Notes: a model not told the origin generated them from the sequence alone. 64,000 nt of DNA from Streptomyces sp. NRRL F-4489 (GCF_001509485.1 NZ_LLZI01000035.1:1-64000), one strand, 5' to 3'. Positions 8,118 to 20,096 are shown, numbered from the stretch's first letter. A program made the numbers and translations.

Positions 8118-10562
8118 ATGGCCCGCCGCAGCACGAAGACCCCGCCGCCGGACGACTTCGAGGAGAGGATCCTCGACATCGACGTCGTCGACGAGATGCA
8201 GGGTTCCTTCCTCGAGTACGCCTACTCGGTCATCTACTCGCGCGCCCTGCCGGACGCCCGCGACGGCCTGAAGCCGGTGCACCGCCGCATCCTCTACCAG
8301 ATGAACGAGATGGGCCTGCGGCCCGAGCGCGGCTACGTGAAGTGCGCCCGGGTCGTCGGCGAGGTGATGGGCAAGCTCCACCCGCACGGCGACGCGTCGA
8401 TCTACGACGCCCTGGTGCGCATGGCGCAGCCGTTCTCGATGCGGCTGCCCCTGGTGGACGGGCACGGCAACTTCGGCTCCCTGGGGAACGACGACCCGCC
8501 CGCCGCGATGCGGTACACCGAGTGCCGGATGGCGTCCGCGACGTCCCTGATGACGGAGTCGATCGACGAGGACACCGTCGATTTCACGCCGAACTACGAC
8601 GGCCAGGAGCAGGAACCGGTGGCCCTCCCGGCCGCCTACCCGAACTTGCTGGTCAACGGCTCGTCCGGCATCGCCGTGGGCATGGCGACGAACATGCCGC
8701 CGCACAACCTCGGCGAGGTGATCGCCGCGGCCCGCCATCTGATCAAGCACCCGAACGCCGATCTGGACACCCTGATGCGGTTCGTGCCGGGTCCGGACCT
8801 GCCGACCGGTGGCCGGATCGTGGGCCTGAGCGGGGTGCGCGACGCGTACGAGAAGGGCCGCGGCACGTTCAAGATCCGCGCAACCGCCACGGTGGAGAAC
8901 GTCACGGCCCGCCGCAAGGGCCTGGTCGTCACCGAACTCCCCTTCGCCATCGGCCCCGAGAAGGTCATCTCGAAGATCAAGGACCTGGTCGGCGCGAAGA
9001 AGCTCCAGGGCATCGCGGACGTCAAGGACCTCACCGACCGCGAGCACGGCCTGCGGCTGGTGATCGAGGTGAAGAACGGCTTCAACCCCGAGGCCGTCCT
9101 GGAGCAGCTCTACAAGCTCACGCCGATGGAGGAGTCCTTCGGCATCAACAACGTCGCGCTGGTCGACGGCCAGCCGCTGACGCTGGGCCTGAAGGAGCTG
9201 CTGGAGGTCTACGTCGACCACCGCTTCGACGTGGTGCGCCGGCGCAGCGAGTTCCGCCGGACGAAGCGGCGCGACCGGCTCCACCTGGTCGAGGGCCTGC
9301 TCACCGCCCTGGTGGACATCGACGAGGTCATCCGCCTGATCCGCTCCAGCGAGAACAGCGCGCAGGCCAAGGAGCGGCTGATCGCGCGGTTCTCGCTGAG
9401 CGAGGTGCAGACGCAGTACATCCTCGACACCCCGCTGCGCCGGCTGACCAAGTTCGACCGGATCGAGCTGGAGGCGGAGCGGGACCGGCTGGAGGCCGAG
9501 ATCGCGGAGCTGACCCGGATCCTGGAGTCGGACGCCGAGCTGCGCAAGCTGGTCTCCGGGGAGCTGGCGGCGGTCGCGAAGAAGTACGGGACGCCGCGCC
9601 GCACGGTCCTTCAGGAGTCGACGGGCGCCTCGGTCGCCGCGGTGCCGCTGGAAGTCTCCGACGACCCGTGCCGGGTGCTGCTGTCGTCCACGGGCCTGCT
9701 GGCGCGTACGGCCACGGCCGGGGCGGCGCTCGACACGGACGCCAAGCGCGCGAAGCACGATGTGATCGTCTCGGCGGTGCCGGCGACGACGCGGGGCGAG
9801 GTGGGCGCCGTGACGTCGCAGGGGCGGCTGCTGCGGCTGGCGGTGATCGATCTGCCGCAGCTGCCGGACACCGCGTCGACCAGCCTGGCGGGGGGCGCGC
9901 CGGTGGCGGAGTTCCTGAGCCTGGGCGACGGCGAGCGGCTGGTGTGCCTGACGACGCTGGACGAGTCCTCGCCGGGGCTCGCGCTCGGTACGGAACAGGG
10001 CGTCGTGAAGCGCGTGGTGCCCGACTACCCGTCCACCAAGGACGAGTTGGAGGTCATCACCCTCAAGGAGGGCGACCGCATCGTGGGCGCGGCGGAGCTG
10101 CGGACGGGCGAGGAGGACCTGGTCTTCATCACCGACGAGGCCCAGCTGCTGCGCTACCCGGCGTCGCAGGTACGGCCGCAGGGCCGGCCCGCGGGCGGTA
10201 TGACGGGCATCAAGCTGGGGCAGGGCGCGAAGGTGATCGCTTTCGCGGCGGTCGATCCGGCGTCGGAGGCGATGGTGTTCACGGTCGCCGGCTCGCAGGG
10301 CATGCTGGACGACTCGCTGGCGACGGCGAAGCTGACCCCGTTCGACCAGTATCCGCGCAAGGGCCGGGCCACGGGCGGTGTGCGCTGCCAGCGGTTCCTG
10401 AAGGGTGAGGACTGCCTGACGATGGCCTGGGCGGGCCCGGCGCCGGTACGGGCCGCCGACGCCAAGGGCGCCCCGGTCCCCCTGCCGGACCCGGACCCGC
10501 GCCGCGACGGCTCCGGCGTCGCCCTGACCAAGCCGGTGGCAGCCTTGTCCGGCCTCGCGTAA
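8118..10562 (+). CDS. parC: DNA topoisomerase IV subunit A
   Basis: An 814-residue type IIA topoisomerase A subunit. The breakage-reunion domain has the catalytic tyrosine Tyr133 in AAMRYTECR and the quinolone-contact segment [10 protein letters not shown] (residues 88-97). The C-terminal part has beta-pinwheel repeats but no canonical GyrA box, and a parE gene lies nearby, which favours ParC over GyrA. Together with ParE it decatenates daughter chromosomes. The ATG at 8118 is chosen because AAGGAG lies 11 bases upstream and the protein then begins at the conserved region; an upstream in-frame TTG at 8058 is unsupported. A strong terminator follows the stop. Confidence 0.93.
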   Translation: MARRSTKTPPPDDFEERILDIDVVDEMQGSFLEYAYSVIYSRALPDARDGLKPVHRRILYQMNEMGLRPERGYVKCARVVGEVMGKLHPHGDASIYDALVRMAQPFSMRLPLVDGHGNFGSLGNDDPPAAMRYTECRMASATSLMTESIDEDTVDFTPNYDGQEQEPVALPAAYPNLLVNGSSGIAVGMATNMPPHNLGEVIAAARHLIKHPNADLDTLMRFVPGPDLPTGGRIVGLSGVRDAYEKGRGTFKIRATATVENVTARRKGLVVTELPFAIGPEKVISKIKDLVGAKKLQGIADVKDLTDREHGLRLVIEVKNGFNPEAVLEQLYKLTPMEESFGINNVALVDGQPLTLGLKELLEVYVDHRFDVVRRRSEFRRTKRRDRLHLVEGLLTALVDIDEVIRLIRSSENSAQAKERLIARFSLSEVQTQYILDTPLRRLTKFDRIELEAERDRLEAEIAELTRILESDAELRKLVSGELAAVAKKYGTPRRTVLQESTGASVAAVPLEVSDDPCRVLLSSTGLLARTATAGAALDTDAKRAKHDVIVSAVPATTRGEVGAVTSQGRLLRLAVIDLPQLPDTASTSLAGGAPVAEFLSLGDGERLVCLTTLDESSPGLALGTEQGVVKRVVPDYPSTKDELEVITLKEGDRIVGAAELRTGEEDLVFITDEAQLLRYPASQVRPQGRPAGGMTGIKLGQGAKVIAFAAVDPASEAMVFTVAGSQGMLDDSLATAKLTPFDQYPRKGRATGGVRCQRFLKGEDCLTMAWAGPAPVRAADAKGAPVPLPDPDPRRDGSGVALTKPVAALSGLA

Positions 10563-10584
10563 CGGCGCGCCGACCGAATACGCG

Positions 10585-10624
10585 AATGCCGCCCGGGTGG
10601 CCACTCACCGCCCGGGCGGCATTT
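10585..10624 (+). terminator. Terminator of parC
   Basis: A 13-bp stem from AATGCCGCCCGGG to CCCGGGCGGCATT, 22 bases after the parC stop and continued by TT. Confidence 0.85.
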
Positions 10625-10743
10625 GCGTGTTACGAGGCCGGGTCCACAGGCCGTCGGGCGGGGCGAGGCCGGGCACGGGCGTGTCCCCGCACCGCCAGAC
10701 GCGCCGACCTTGCCCCTCCCAGCAACCGGCCCCCGCCCCCGCA

Positions 10744-11859
10744 TCACTCCTCCCGCGAAGCGACATACCGCAGCACACCCCACATGCTGTTCTCATCGCC
10801 CTGCGCCCCGGGGGCCTGTCGGCAGTCCTCCAGCTCCTTGCGCAACGCGGGGCCATCGACGCCACTGCCGATCATCACCAGCTGTGTGCACCGCTCCTCC
10901 CCCTTCGCCCACGGCTCGGGGTAGAACCGCAGGAAGTTGCCGACCGCGTGCAGCACGAACTTCTGGCGGTTCTCCGGGATGTCGAAGTGGACGAACCCTT
11001 TGATGCGGTAGAGGCCGGCGGGCCGGCTGTCGAGAAACTCCATCAGCCGACGCGGATCCATCGGTTCGCCCGAGGTGAACTCCACGCTCTGGTAAGCGGC
11101 ATGGAAATGTCCCGCATGGCCTTGGCCGCAGCAGCCACCGCAGTCCTGGTGGTCATGCTCGCCGCCGCCTTCGATCCCCTGCCCCGGCGCTCCGCCCGCG
11201 GAAGCCTCACGCAGCAGGTCCTCGAACGACAGCTGGCGAACGTCCGCGTCACGGTCGTCCCCCGCCCCGCGGTCGAAGAACATCTCCGGATCGATCCGGC
11301 CGTAAGCCGTGCAGATCACCGGCCTGCCCGGAGCAAGCCCACCGAGAGTGTCGATCAGTTGCTGACGTGCCGCATCACCGATCCGGTCGGCTTTGTTGAG
11401 GACCACCAGATCAGCGATCCCCACGTGCCGGTCCAACTCGGGATGCCGCGCGCGGGTGTCCTCGAACTCCGCGGCGTCGACGACCTCGATCAGCCCGCCG
11501 TACACGATCCTGTCGTTGTCGCTCGCGAGCACCATCCGGATCAGTTCCTGCGGCTCGGCCAGCCCACTGGCCTCGATGACGATCACGTCGATCCGGGCGG
11601 AGGGACGGGCCAGCCGCTCCAGGTACGCGTCCAGTTCGCTGGTGTCGACGGCGCAGCACAGGCACCCGTTGCCGAGGGAGACCATCGAGTCCACTTGCCC
11701 GGCCACCGTCATGGCGTCGATCTCGATGCTGCCGAAGTCATTGACGATGGCACCGATCCGGGTGCCGTCGCCGGCCCGCAACAGGTGGTTCAGGAGCGTG
11801 GTCTTGCCTGAACCGAGGAAGCCGGCGAGCACGACGACCGGGATCTGCTGCGTGGCCAA
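10744..11859 (-). CDS. CobW/COG0523 family GTPase, putative zinc metallochaperone
   Basis: A 371-residue protein with P-loop GFLGSGKTT (residues 13-21), the metal-binding CxCC motif GNGCLCCAVD (Cys66, 68, 69), GTP-specificity VLNKAD, and a CobW C-terminal domain. A His/Cys-rich insert (EHDHQDCGGCCGQGHAGH) lies between the GTPase and C-terminal domains. COG0523 proteins deliver zinc, cobalt or other metals to client enzymes; the CxCC motif and histidine insert suggest zinc. The TTG start at 11859 has GGAGG six bases upstream; a nearby ATG is out of frame. No Zur box was recognised upstream. Confidence 0.88.
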   Translation of the reverse strand: MATQQIPVVVLAGFLGSGKTTLLNHLLRAGDGTRIGAIVNDFGSIEIDAMTVAGQVDSMVSLGNGCLCCAVDTSELDAYLERLARPSARIDVIVIEASGLAEPQELIRMVLASDNDRIVYGGLIEVVDAAEFEDTRARHPELDRHVGIADLVVLNKADRIGDAARQQLIDTLGGLAPGRPVICTAYGRIDPEMFFDRGAGDDRDADVRQLSFEDLLREASAGGAPGQGIEGGGEHDHQDCGGCCGQGHAGHFHAAYQSVEFTSGEPMDPRRLMEFLDSRPAGLYRIKGFVHFDIPENRQKFVLHAVGNFLRFYPEPWAKGEERCTQLVMIGSGVDGPALRKELEDCRQAPGAQGDENSMWGVLRYVASREE

Positions 11860-12290
11860 GGGGGCGCCTCCATGGTGCGGGCGGCGGGCCGCACGGCCCG
11901 GCGGCGTACGAACTGCCGATCGTAACCGACAGCCGCCGGCCAAGGCCGGGGCCCGCTCCTCGCCGCCTGAACCCGCCCCTGCCCCACGTGCCGGCCCCGG
12001 CCGGCACCCGCGCGCTCCCTCCGGAGCCGCGTGCTCCCACCGACCATGCCGGCAGGAGCACACACACGCGCATCGAGGCGTCAGGGCCTCCGAGGCCCGT
12101 TCCCCTTCCTGCCCGCCGCCGGGGCCGACCGCCGCCCCCTCGGCTTCACCCGCCGACGAGGCCGGACCCGTCGCTCCACGACCTCGCCAGCTCCGTCCCG
12201 GAGACAGGACGCCCCATAGCCATCCCCCGTGGAATCTCCCGCCGCATTCCCGGCATTTCCTGCGGAACGCTCCGGGTTAGGCTCCCCTTT
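11860..12290. other. Divergent intergenic region between CobW GTPase and sucrase/ferredoxin-like gene
   Basis: 431 bases, very GC-rich, no gene seen. It contains an imperfect 20-bp palindrome at 11988-12007 (9-bp arms GTGCCGGCC / GGCCGGCAC) and the iron-box-like promoter element described separately at 12272-12290. Confidence 0.45.
12272..12290. promoter_or_regulatory. Iron-box-like (DmdR/IdeR) element overlapping a leaderless promoter
   Basis: The 19 bases ending just before the GTG start match the DmdR/IdeR consensus TTAGGTTAGGCTCACCTAA at 13 positions, with GGTTAGGCTC intact. The TAGGCT within it also fits a -10 hexamer placed to give a leaderless transcript. The left half-site is poorly conserved. 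Confidence 0.4.
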
Positions 12291-13307
12291 GTGAGTACCT
12301 GCGCCACCGCCTCCCTCGCAGCCGCCGAACCCATCGCCGGCACAGCCGCCACCGCCCGGACCTGGCTGCTGATCGAGCAGCCCGGACCATGGGGAGCCAA
12401 GGCGCTGACCGACAGCCACCTCGATCCGCACATCGGCCGAGCCCTGGAAGCGGCGGCAGAGGGTACGGGGGTGCGGGTCGCCCTGATCCGCCGCCCCGGA
12501 CGCCACGCCGACTTCCACGGCACTCCCCGCCGCCGTCTCTTCCTCGCTCACACCGCGCCCGGCCGCTCGTGGATCCGCACCACCACCGTCACCGACCCCA
12601 GCGCCGCCCTCCGGCTGGATTTCGCCGCCCTGGGAGCCGGTGACCACGGTGGCCTCTGGGAGCCGTACGCCGGCGACCCGGTGGTGCTTGTGTGCACCAA
12701 CGGCAAACGGGACCGCTGCTGTGCACTCCTCGGGCGCCCCCTGGCCGCTCAACTGGCCTCCGAGGGGTGCGCGACCTGGGAAGTGACGCACATCGGCGGC
12801 CACCGCTTCTCCCCCACTCTTTTCGTCCTCCCCTACGGCTACGCCTACGGGCGCGCCTCGGCTGAGCTGGTCAAGGATGTCGTGGAGACGGCTCGCGGCG
12901 GCCGCGTCACGCTTGGCGGGTGCCGGGGCCGCTCGACGTGGGACCGGCCCGCTCAGGCCGCCGACCTCGCGGTCCGGGAGTTGATCGGCGAGCGGCGCGC
13001 GGACGCACTCAAGGTCATACGGACCGACGCGGTGCGGCCCGAACCTGGGAGCGGCCACGGGCGGGCACCCGGAAACATACCTCTTCCGGGAACCGCTCCC
13101 ACCTGGTCCATTACCGTCGCGCACACCGATGGACGAGCGTGGCGCGTGATCGTCGATCAGCGGTCCGATGGTGCTCCGGCGCCCGCCAGCTGTGGTGCGC
13201 CGCTCGGTCCACCGACGCGAATGGCGGTCACCTCCGTCACCCCCCTTTCGCTCCCGCACGTCACTGCCACTGGGGCGCCCCTCCTGCCTACCGTTCCGCC
13301 GTTGTGA
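12291..13307 (+). CDS. Sucrase/ferredoxin-like family protein (thioredoxin-fold [2Fe-2S])
   Basis: A 338-residue protein of the Suc_Fer-like family. The signature CTNGKRDRCCALLGRPLA and the later THIGGHRFSPTLFVLPYG are the conserved cysteine and histidine segments thought to bind an Fe-S cluster. Family members often neighbour siderophore-uptake genes and are proposed iron-release reductases; that role is inference here. The GTG at 12291 has no ribosome site but a TAGGCT hexamer seven bases upstream, so a leaderless start is likely. About 18 residues (SLPHVTATG...) extend past the family's usual end and may be a read-through tail. Confidence 0.85.
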   Translation: MSTCATASLAAAEPIAGTAATARTWLLIEQPGPWGAKALTDSHLDPHIGRALEAAAEGTGVRVALIRRPGRHADFHGTPRRRLFLAHTAPGRSWIRTTTVTDPSAALRLDFAALGAGDHGGLWEPYAGDPVVLVCTNGKRDRCCALLGRPLAAQLASEGCATWEVTHIGGHRFSPTLFVLPYGYAYGRASAELVKDVVETARGGRVTLGGCRGRSTWDRPAQAADLAVRELIGERRADALKVIRTDAVRPEPGSGHGRAPGNIPLPGTAPTWSITVAHTDGRAWRVIVDQRSDGAPAPASCGAPLGPPTRMAVTSVTPLSLPHVTATGAPLLPTVPPL

Positions 13308-13823
13308 AACCGGAGGCGGATCCGGCTCCCGCCTTCGCCCGTTCCTCCCGAGATGCCGCCCGCCACCGAACGCCCCCCTTCGGGAATCCACGGCGCACGC
13401 CAGCGCAACACCCAGCGTCAGCCCAAGCGTCGCCGCGAATCCAAGGCCCAGCACCGGCCCCAGCGTTCGCAGCGCCATTGCGCGGCGTCCATTAGGCCTG
13501 CTCGCCGCGCCTGCTGCCCCGCCAACCGCTCCCCCAGCCAACATGCCCGCTCCCCCCGCCGCGCCTCTGCGCGATGCCCTGGCCGTCCCCAGCCTTCCGA
13601 CCTGACACGACGAGGCTACGCACACACAATCCGCGAGCGCGGAGCCTGTGGATAACTCCGCGCGAGGGCCCGCCGACCACGCCTGATCAGCACCCGGTAC
13701 AGCCCATCGCCGTACCGCAATGCACGCGAGGAGCCCGGCGAATCGAGCAGCGCGGCGCAGCTCCAGCACCGATACGACGTGGCCGCTTCCCCATGGCTGG
13801 GCGCCCCACTGCGCCCAGCCCGT
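13308..13823. other. Intergenic region, no convincing gene
   Basis: 516 bases downstream of both flanking genes (the response regulator is convergent). A minus-strand reading from an ATG at 13478 begins with a hydrophobic stretch (MALRTLGPVLGLGFAATLG) like a membrane segment, but it lacks a ribosome site and soon runs antisense to the sucrase-like gene, so it is not called. Confidence 0.4.
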
Positions 13824-14513
13824 CTACCGGGCCGAAGCCCCCGGAGGCTCCGCAAGGCCATGGCGGTACGCGTAGTGGATCGCCTGGGCGCGGTCGCGCA
13901 GACCCGCCTTGGCGAAGAGGTTGTTGATGTGGGTCTTCACCGTAGCCGTCGAGACATGGAGCGAGCGGGCGATCTCCGGATTCGTCTGCCCTTCGGCGAC
14001 GAGCCGCAGGACCTCCACCTCTCTGGCGGTAAGCCCGTCCGGCGGCTCATCCGGCGGTTCGGGCCGGCGGGTCGGTGCGGGATCGGCGAGGCGTTCCAGC
14101 AGGCGGCGCTGGATCTTCGGTGACAGCCCCGCCTCACCCGAGAGCACGTCATCGATGGCGCGGACGATCTCGTCCCCGTCGGCGTCCTTCGTGAGGTAAC
14201 CGCGGGCGCCGGCCTGGAGGGCAGGGAACAGCGAATCGTCATCGGCGTACGTGGTGAGCACCACCACCTGGGTGCCGGGGTGGTCGGTGCGGACGCGACG
14301 GGTCGCCTCGACGCCGTCGCACCGCGGCATTCGCAGGTCCATCAGCACGACATCCGGGGCGAGTTCGGCGACCAGGCGGACCGCCTCCTCGCCGTCCGCC
14401 GCGGCACCGACCACCTCGATGCCCGGCAGAAGTCCCAGCAGCATCACGATTCCCTCGCGCACCACGGTCTGGTCGTCGGCGACGACCACGCGCGCCGTCG
14501 TACGCGCCGTCAT
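13824..14513 (-). CDS. NarL/FixJ family response regulator
   Basis: A 229-residue two-domain regulator. The receiver domain has acidic residues Asp13-Asp14, phospho-acceptor Asp59 (VVLMDLRMP) and the conserved lysine in YLTKDAD; the C-terminal LuxR-type helix-turn-helix reads LTAREVEVLRLVAEG, then VSTATVKTHINNLF. Its ATG at 14513 overlaps the stop of the upstream histidine kinase (ATGA), so the pair is translationally coupled and very probably cognate. The signal and targets are not evident. Confidence 0.92.
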   Translation of the reverse strand: MTARTTARVVVADDQTVVREGIVMLLGLLPGIEVVGAAADGEEAVRLVAELAPDVVLMDLRMPRCDGVEATRRVRTDHPGTQVVVLTTYADDDSLFPALQAGARGYLTKDADGDEIVRAIDDVLSGEAGLSPKIQRRLLERLADPAPTRRPEPPDEPPDGLTAREVEVLRLVAEGQTNPEIARSLHVSTATVKTHINNLFAKAGLRDRAQAIHYAYRHGLAEPPGASAR

Positions 14514-15673
14514 GCCGGCACCCGCAGCCGCACCACGAAACCCTCCTCATCGGGGCCGGACTCCAGCGTTCCGCCGAGGAGTTCGGCGCGCTCCCGCATC
14601 CCGAGGAGACCGTACCCGGAACCGCTGCGGGCGAGCTCCCCCGGCTTGCCGCGGCCTCCGGAGTCGCGGACCACGAGCCCCACGCTGCCCTCGGCGTACT
14701 CCAGCCGCACGCTCACCCGGGCGCCCGGTGCGTGCTTGCGCACATTCGTCAGCGCCTCCTGGGCGACCCGGCGCACCGCGAGCCCGGCCTCCGCGGGCAG
14801 AGCCCGCTGATCGCCCACGACATCCAGCCGCGCGCCCTCAGCGGCCGTCAGATCGCGCAGGAAGTCCTCGACCGGGGCCATCTCCCCCCGCAGGGCGGAA
14901 AGCGCCTCACGGGTCCCGTCAAGCCCTTCACGGGCCATTCCCCGGCACGCCACGACCCGTTCCAGGAGCTGTTCGCGGTCCGCCTCCAGGTCGGTGCTGC
15001 GCTGGATCAGCTGCCGCGCCGCTTCCAGGTGCACCAACTGGGCGCTGAGGCTGTGCGCGAGGACGTCGTGGATCTCGCGGGCGATCCTGCCCCGTTCGGC
15101 GAGCGCCGCGGTCTCGGCCTCGGCCTTGCGGGCCGCGCGCTCCTGGGCCAGCAGCCGGTGCGCGTTGCCGCGGGCCTCGGCATCCAGGCGGATGACGTAC
15201 CCGGCCAGTCCCAGGCCGACGGTGGTCACCGCGGTGGTCAGCCAGTTGTCGGTGTTCACCACGGCGTACGCGCCGAGCGCGACGGCGGAGCACGGCACCG
15301 CGGCGCTCAGCGGCAGCCGTTCCATCGCCGTGATGGCGCACGCGCACCAGAGGACGATCGCCGGCAGGTGCGCGCCCGCCAGGTGGAAGCCGAAGGCGGC
15401 CGCCTCCAGTACGGCGAACAGCGCGATGGACGGCAGCATCCGCCGTGCCAGCGTCATCCGGAAGAAGCCCCGGAACACCGCCAGGCTGAGCACGACCCCC
15501 GCGGCGGCCGCCGCCAGGCCCCAGCCGGTGAACGCCCCGCCGGCGAACGTCGTCCAGAGCAGTCCCGCGATCACCAGGACACGCATGCCCCGGCCGATCC
15601 ACAGACGAGCCTCGCTGAGGCCCTCCTTGGAGAGGGATTCCCGCAGCGGCCATGTCGTCCAGGAATTCGGCAC
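14510..15673 (-). CDS. Sensor histidine kinase (HisKA_3 / NarL-partner type)
   Basis: A 387-residue kinase. The N-terminal third holds four to six hydrophobic membrane segments without a large extracellular domain, suggesting sensing within the membrane. It is followed by the dimerisation motif REIHDVLAHSLSAQ with the phospho-accepting histidine and a GHKL ATPase domain (EALTNVRKHAPGA, VRDSGGRGKPGEL, GYGLLGMRERAELLGG). The GTG at 15673 has GGAAGGA eight bases upstream. It lies in an operon: a membrane protein ends 31 bases upstream and the response regulator overlaps downstream. Confidence 0.92.
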   Translation of the reverse strand: MPNSWTTWPLRESLSKEGLSEARLWIGRGMRVLVIAGLLWTTFAGGAFTGWGLAAAAAGVVLSLAVFRGFFRMTLARRMLPSIALFAVLEAAAFGFHLAGAHLPAIVLWCACAITAMERLPLSAAVPCSAVALGAYAVVNTDNWLTTAVTTVGLGLAGYVIRLDAEARGNAHRLLAQERAARKAEAETAALAERGRIAREIHDVLAHSLSAQLVHLEAARQLIQRSTDLEADREQLLERVVACRGMAREGLDGTREALSALRGEMAPVEDFLRDLTAAEGARLDVVGDQRALPAEAGLAVRRVAQEALTNVRKHAPGARVSVRLEYAEGSVGLVVRDSGGRGKPGELARSGSGYGLLGMRERAELLGGTLESGPDEEGFVVRLRVPA

Positions 15674-15704
15674 GGTCGGTCCTTCCGGTGAGCTGCGCAG
15701 GGCC

Positions 15705-16193
15705 TCAGCCCACGGCAGGGACACGGTACGTCCGCTGCAGTCCCTGGGCACGCCACGTGGTGACACCGGCCCGGGTGAGCAGCATCGCCCCTACGGACAG
15801 CAGCGTCGCCTGGCTGCCCTGGTGGACGCCCAGCGCGGCGGCGATGCCCATCAGGCCGAGGCGCAGCGCCGTCCCGCACAGCCACACGCCCGCCGCGGCC
15901 CACGTGCCCTTGGTCCACACCACCCCGGTCTCGTCCGTCCAGATCCGGGTGGTCCAGGCCCACGCCGCCCCGCTGGCCAGTCCGATCACGAGGGACACGG
16001 CCAGCAGGATCACCGAGGCGGCGCGGTGCGCGGGGTCCAGGAGGCCGGGCTGCCGCAGCGCCAGGAAGACCAGGACGGCGGGCATCAGCCACCACTTCCT
16101 GCCTCCCGAGGTGATGCGCTGTGCCGTGAACTGCCGCGCGAAGACGATCGCGACAACCGCGATCAGCACAGCGATATCGAGCCAGCCGTTCAT
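15705..16193 (-). CDS. DUF1453/CcdC-like membrane protein
   Basis: A 162-residue protein with about four transmembrane segments (starting LDIAVLIAVVAIVFA and ending LLSVGAMLLTRAGV) and the conserved internal ARQFTAQRI and GGRKWWLMP motifs of the CcdC/DUF1453 family. The ATG at 16193 has GGAGG eight bases upstream. It is the first gene of the operon with the kinase and regulator, so it may be a sensing accessory for them; that is inference. Function in this family is unknown. Confidence 0.75.
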   Translation of the reverse strand: MNGWLDIAVLIAVVAIVFARQFTAQRITSGGRKWWLMPAVLVFLALRQPGLLDPAHRAASVILLAVSLVIGLASGAAWAWTTRIWTDETGVVWTKGTWAAAGVWLCGTALRLGLMGIAAALGVHQGSQATLLSVGAMLLTRAGVTTWRAQGLQRTYRVPAVG

Positions 16194-16297
16194 GGCCAGG
16201 GCCTCCGTTGGGACGTGGATTGTTCGACGTCCTCGACGCTACGGAGAGAGCCCCGCCGCCCGGATCGGAGCCAGGGTGGGACGCGGGTGGAAACGGC

Positions 16298-16337
16298 GGC
16301 GGGCGCCCGTCCACCCGTGGGTGGAGAGGCGCCCGCG
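16298..16337 (-). terminator. Stem-loop after parE
   Basis: Long imperfect inverted repeat with outer arms GGCGGGCGCC / GGCGCCCGC and an inner CCACCC/GGGTGG stem, 17-56 bases downstream of the parE stop. Confidence 0.6.
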
Positions 16338-16353
16338 GCGAGCCCTGACCGGA

Positions 16354-18474
<2,121 letters not shown>

Positions 18475-18919
18475 GCGGTTCGCTCCTCGCTGAATTTCTG
18501 GCAGTCCGCGTTCCGCGGACTCGGTTGTGGCGGTGTCGCCGGTGAGAGGGTACCGAGGCCCAGTAGAGCCGATGTGACGCCACCCGTGAGCGTGACCATG
18601 GTAGTAGAATTTCGTTCGTACGTTCGATCCCTCGATGGGGTGACGTCCGAGTGACGTGCACATCACGTTCCCTTCGAGGCATGAACCATTTAGGCTCCGG
18701 GCACGTCCTCATCAACAACCGGCAAGCCAGCCGGGAGGGCAGAATCCAGCAACCAACGTGAAACAGACCATCACGCACTACGGCTCATTCGCCGCCACCC
18801 GGCAGCACCCGGCCCCCTTGAAAGAAATTTTTCGGGGAAAAGGCACGAGCGGGAACGTTTTCGGCCTGGTTGGATGTTGACCCTGGTACGACAGCTCGTC
18901 GAGCTAGAGAAGAGGCGAC
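18475..18919. other. Divergent intergenic region upstream of parE
   Basis: 445 bases, with a lower-GC stretch around 18815-18850. It presumably holds promoters in both directions. No confident -35/-10 pair or operator was identified. A 74-codon plus-strand reading at 18656-18880 has no ribosome site or protein-like composition and is not called. Confidence 0.45.
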
Positions 18920-19150
18920 GTGACTACTGTTCTGACACCCGCGAGCCCGCTGACGGCCGCTGACCGGTGCGACCGCTGCGGCGCCCAGGCATACCTGCGC
19001 GTCGTCCTGATGTCCGGCGGAGAGCTGCTCTTCTGCGCCCACCACGGCCGCAAGTTCGAGCCAGAACTCAAGAAGATCGCCGCGGAAATACAGGACGAGA
19101 CGGAGCGGCTGACCGCCACTCCGAGGTCCGCGTCCGAAGAGGAACGCTGA
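18920..19150 (+). CDS. Small zinc-ribbon protein (DUF7455)
   Basis: A 76-residue protein with paired metal ligands CDRCGAQAY and LFCAHHGRKFE, the pattern of a one-domain zinc ribbon conserved in actinobacteria (DUF7455). No catalytic motif is present. The GTG at 18920 is preceded by AGAGGCGAC. It is flanked by parE (divergent) and a convergent secreted protease, so it is monocistronic. Function is unknown; nucleic-acid or protein binding is possible. Confidence 0.8.
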   Translation: MTTVLTPASPLTAADRCDRCGAQAYLRVVLMSGGELLFCAHHGRKFEPELKKIAAEIQDETERLTATPRSASEEER

Positions 19151-19286
19151 CACTTCGCATCCACGACGAGCGAGTAGCGGCCCTTGCGCCGTGCTGCGGG
19201 CGGTTTTCCCGGCACCCCGGGGAGGCCGCCCGCACTCGTACGCCCCGGCACCCGCCGCGCGCCCGGAAGCGGTCACCCGGACGCGG

Positions 19287-20096
19287 TCAGCCGGCGCCGT
19301 GCGCCAGGACGGCCGGGAGCAGCGCGGACGCCCGCGTGTAGACACCGGGGCTGCCCGCCCGCCCGCAGCCCGTCCCCCACGACACCAGCCCCACCAGCCG
19401 CCCGTGCACCACCAGCGGCCCGCCGCTGTCCCCCTGGCAGGCGTCCCGCCCGCCCTTCGGTTCCCCCGCGCAGAGCATCGAGGCGGCGTTGTACGTCCCG
19501 TCCACGCTGCCCGGGTAGGCGCGGGCGCACACCGCGTCCCGCAGGACGTTCACCCTGGCCGCGCGCAGCCGCGCGGCGTAGCTGCCGTCGCCCGTCATGT
19601 CACCCCATCCGTAGACGGTGGCGGCGCTGCCCGGCAGGTAGGCGTCGTCGTGGGGCCGCGCTATCGGGAGGGGGCGGTTCGGGACGCGTTTCTCCAGGGT
19701 GAGGACGGCCATGTCACCCTCGTTGGTCCAGGGGTTGTAGCGCGGGTTGACCCACACCTTGGCGATCTTGACCTCGCGGCCGCCCTTGCCGGTGAGGTTG
19801 TTCCGCCCGACGACGACCCGCAGGTCCCGTACTTCCCGCCACGGCAGGCCCAGCACCTCCCGGCCCAGGCAGTGGGCGGCCGTCACCACCGTCGCGTGCC
19901 CGACGAGTACGCCGCCGCAGAACTGTCCGGAGCGGTGGTTCCCGAACCGCTGGTGCGAGGCCAGGGCCACCGCCCAGGGGGTCTGTGAGCGGCGGACGGG
20001 CTTCCCCCCGACCACCGACTCGTCCGCGGCCGCCGAGGCCGGTACGGCGAGGATGAGCGCAAGCGCCCCGAGGGCGGCGCGTACGGTCGGTCGCAT
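19287..20096 (-). CDS. Secreted trypsin-like serine protease (S1 family)
   Basis: A 269-residue protein with a signal peptide (ALGALALILAVPASAAADE) and a mature start at VVGGKPV, typical of activated S1 proteases. The triad is His75 (TAAHC), Asp128 (EGDMAVLTL) and Ser224 (GDSGGPL). Asp218, six residues before the serine, fits trypsin-type specificity for Arg/Lys. Cysteines flank the usual disulfide positions. The ATG at 20096 has AGGAG five bases upstream. It is exported to the medium or wall, consistent with Streptomyces extracellular proteolysis. Confidence 0.93.
   Translation of the reverse strand: MRPTVRAALGALALILAVPASAAADESVVGGKPVRRSQTPWAVALASHQRFGNHRSGQFCGGVLVGHATVVTAAHCLGREVLGLPWREVRDLRVVVGRNNLTGKGGREVKIAKVWVNPRYNPWTNEGDMAVLTLEKRVPNRPLPIARPHDDAYLPGSAATVYGWGDMTGDGSYAARLRAARVNVLRDAVCARAYPGSVDGTYNAASMLCAGEPKGGRDACQGDSGGPLVVHGRLVGLVSWGTGCGRAGSPGVYTRASALLPAVLAHGAG

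Noticed and set aside
7956..10604. Minus-strand reading of 882 codons
   Set aside because: Antisense to parC and low complexity.
12081..13769. Minus-strand reading of 562 codons over the sucrase-like gene
   Set aside because: The plus-strand frame has family signatures and a plausible start; the minus reading has no domain.
18656..18880. 74-codon plus-strand ORF upstream of the zinc-ribbon gene
   Set aside because: No ribosome site, mixed composition, and it crosses the parE/zinc-ribbon promoter zone.
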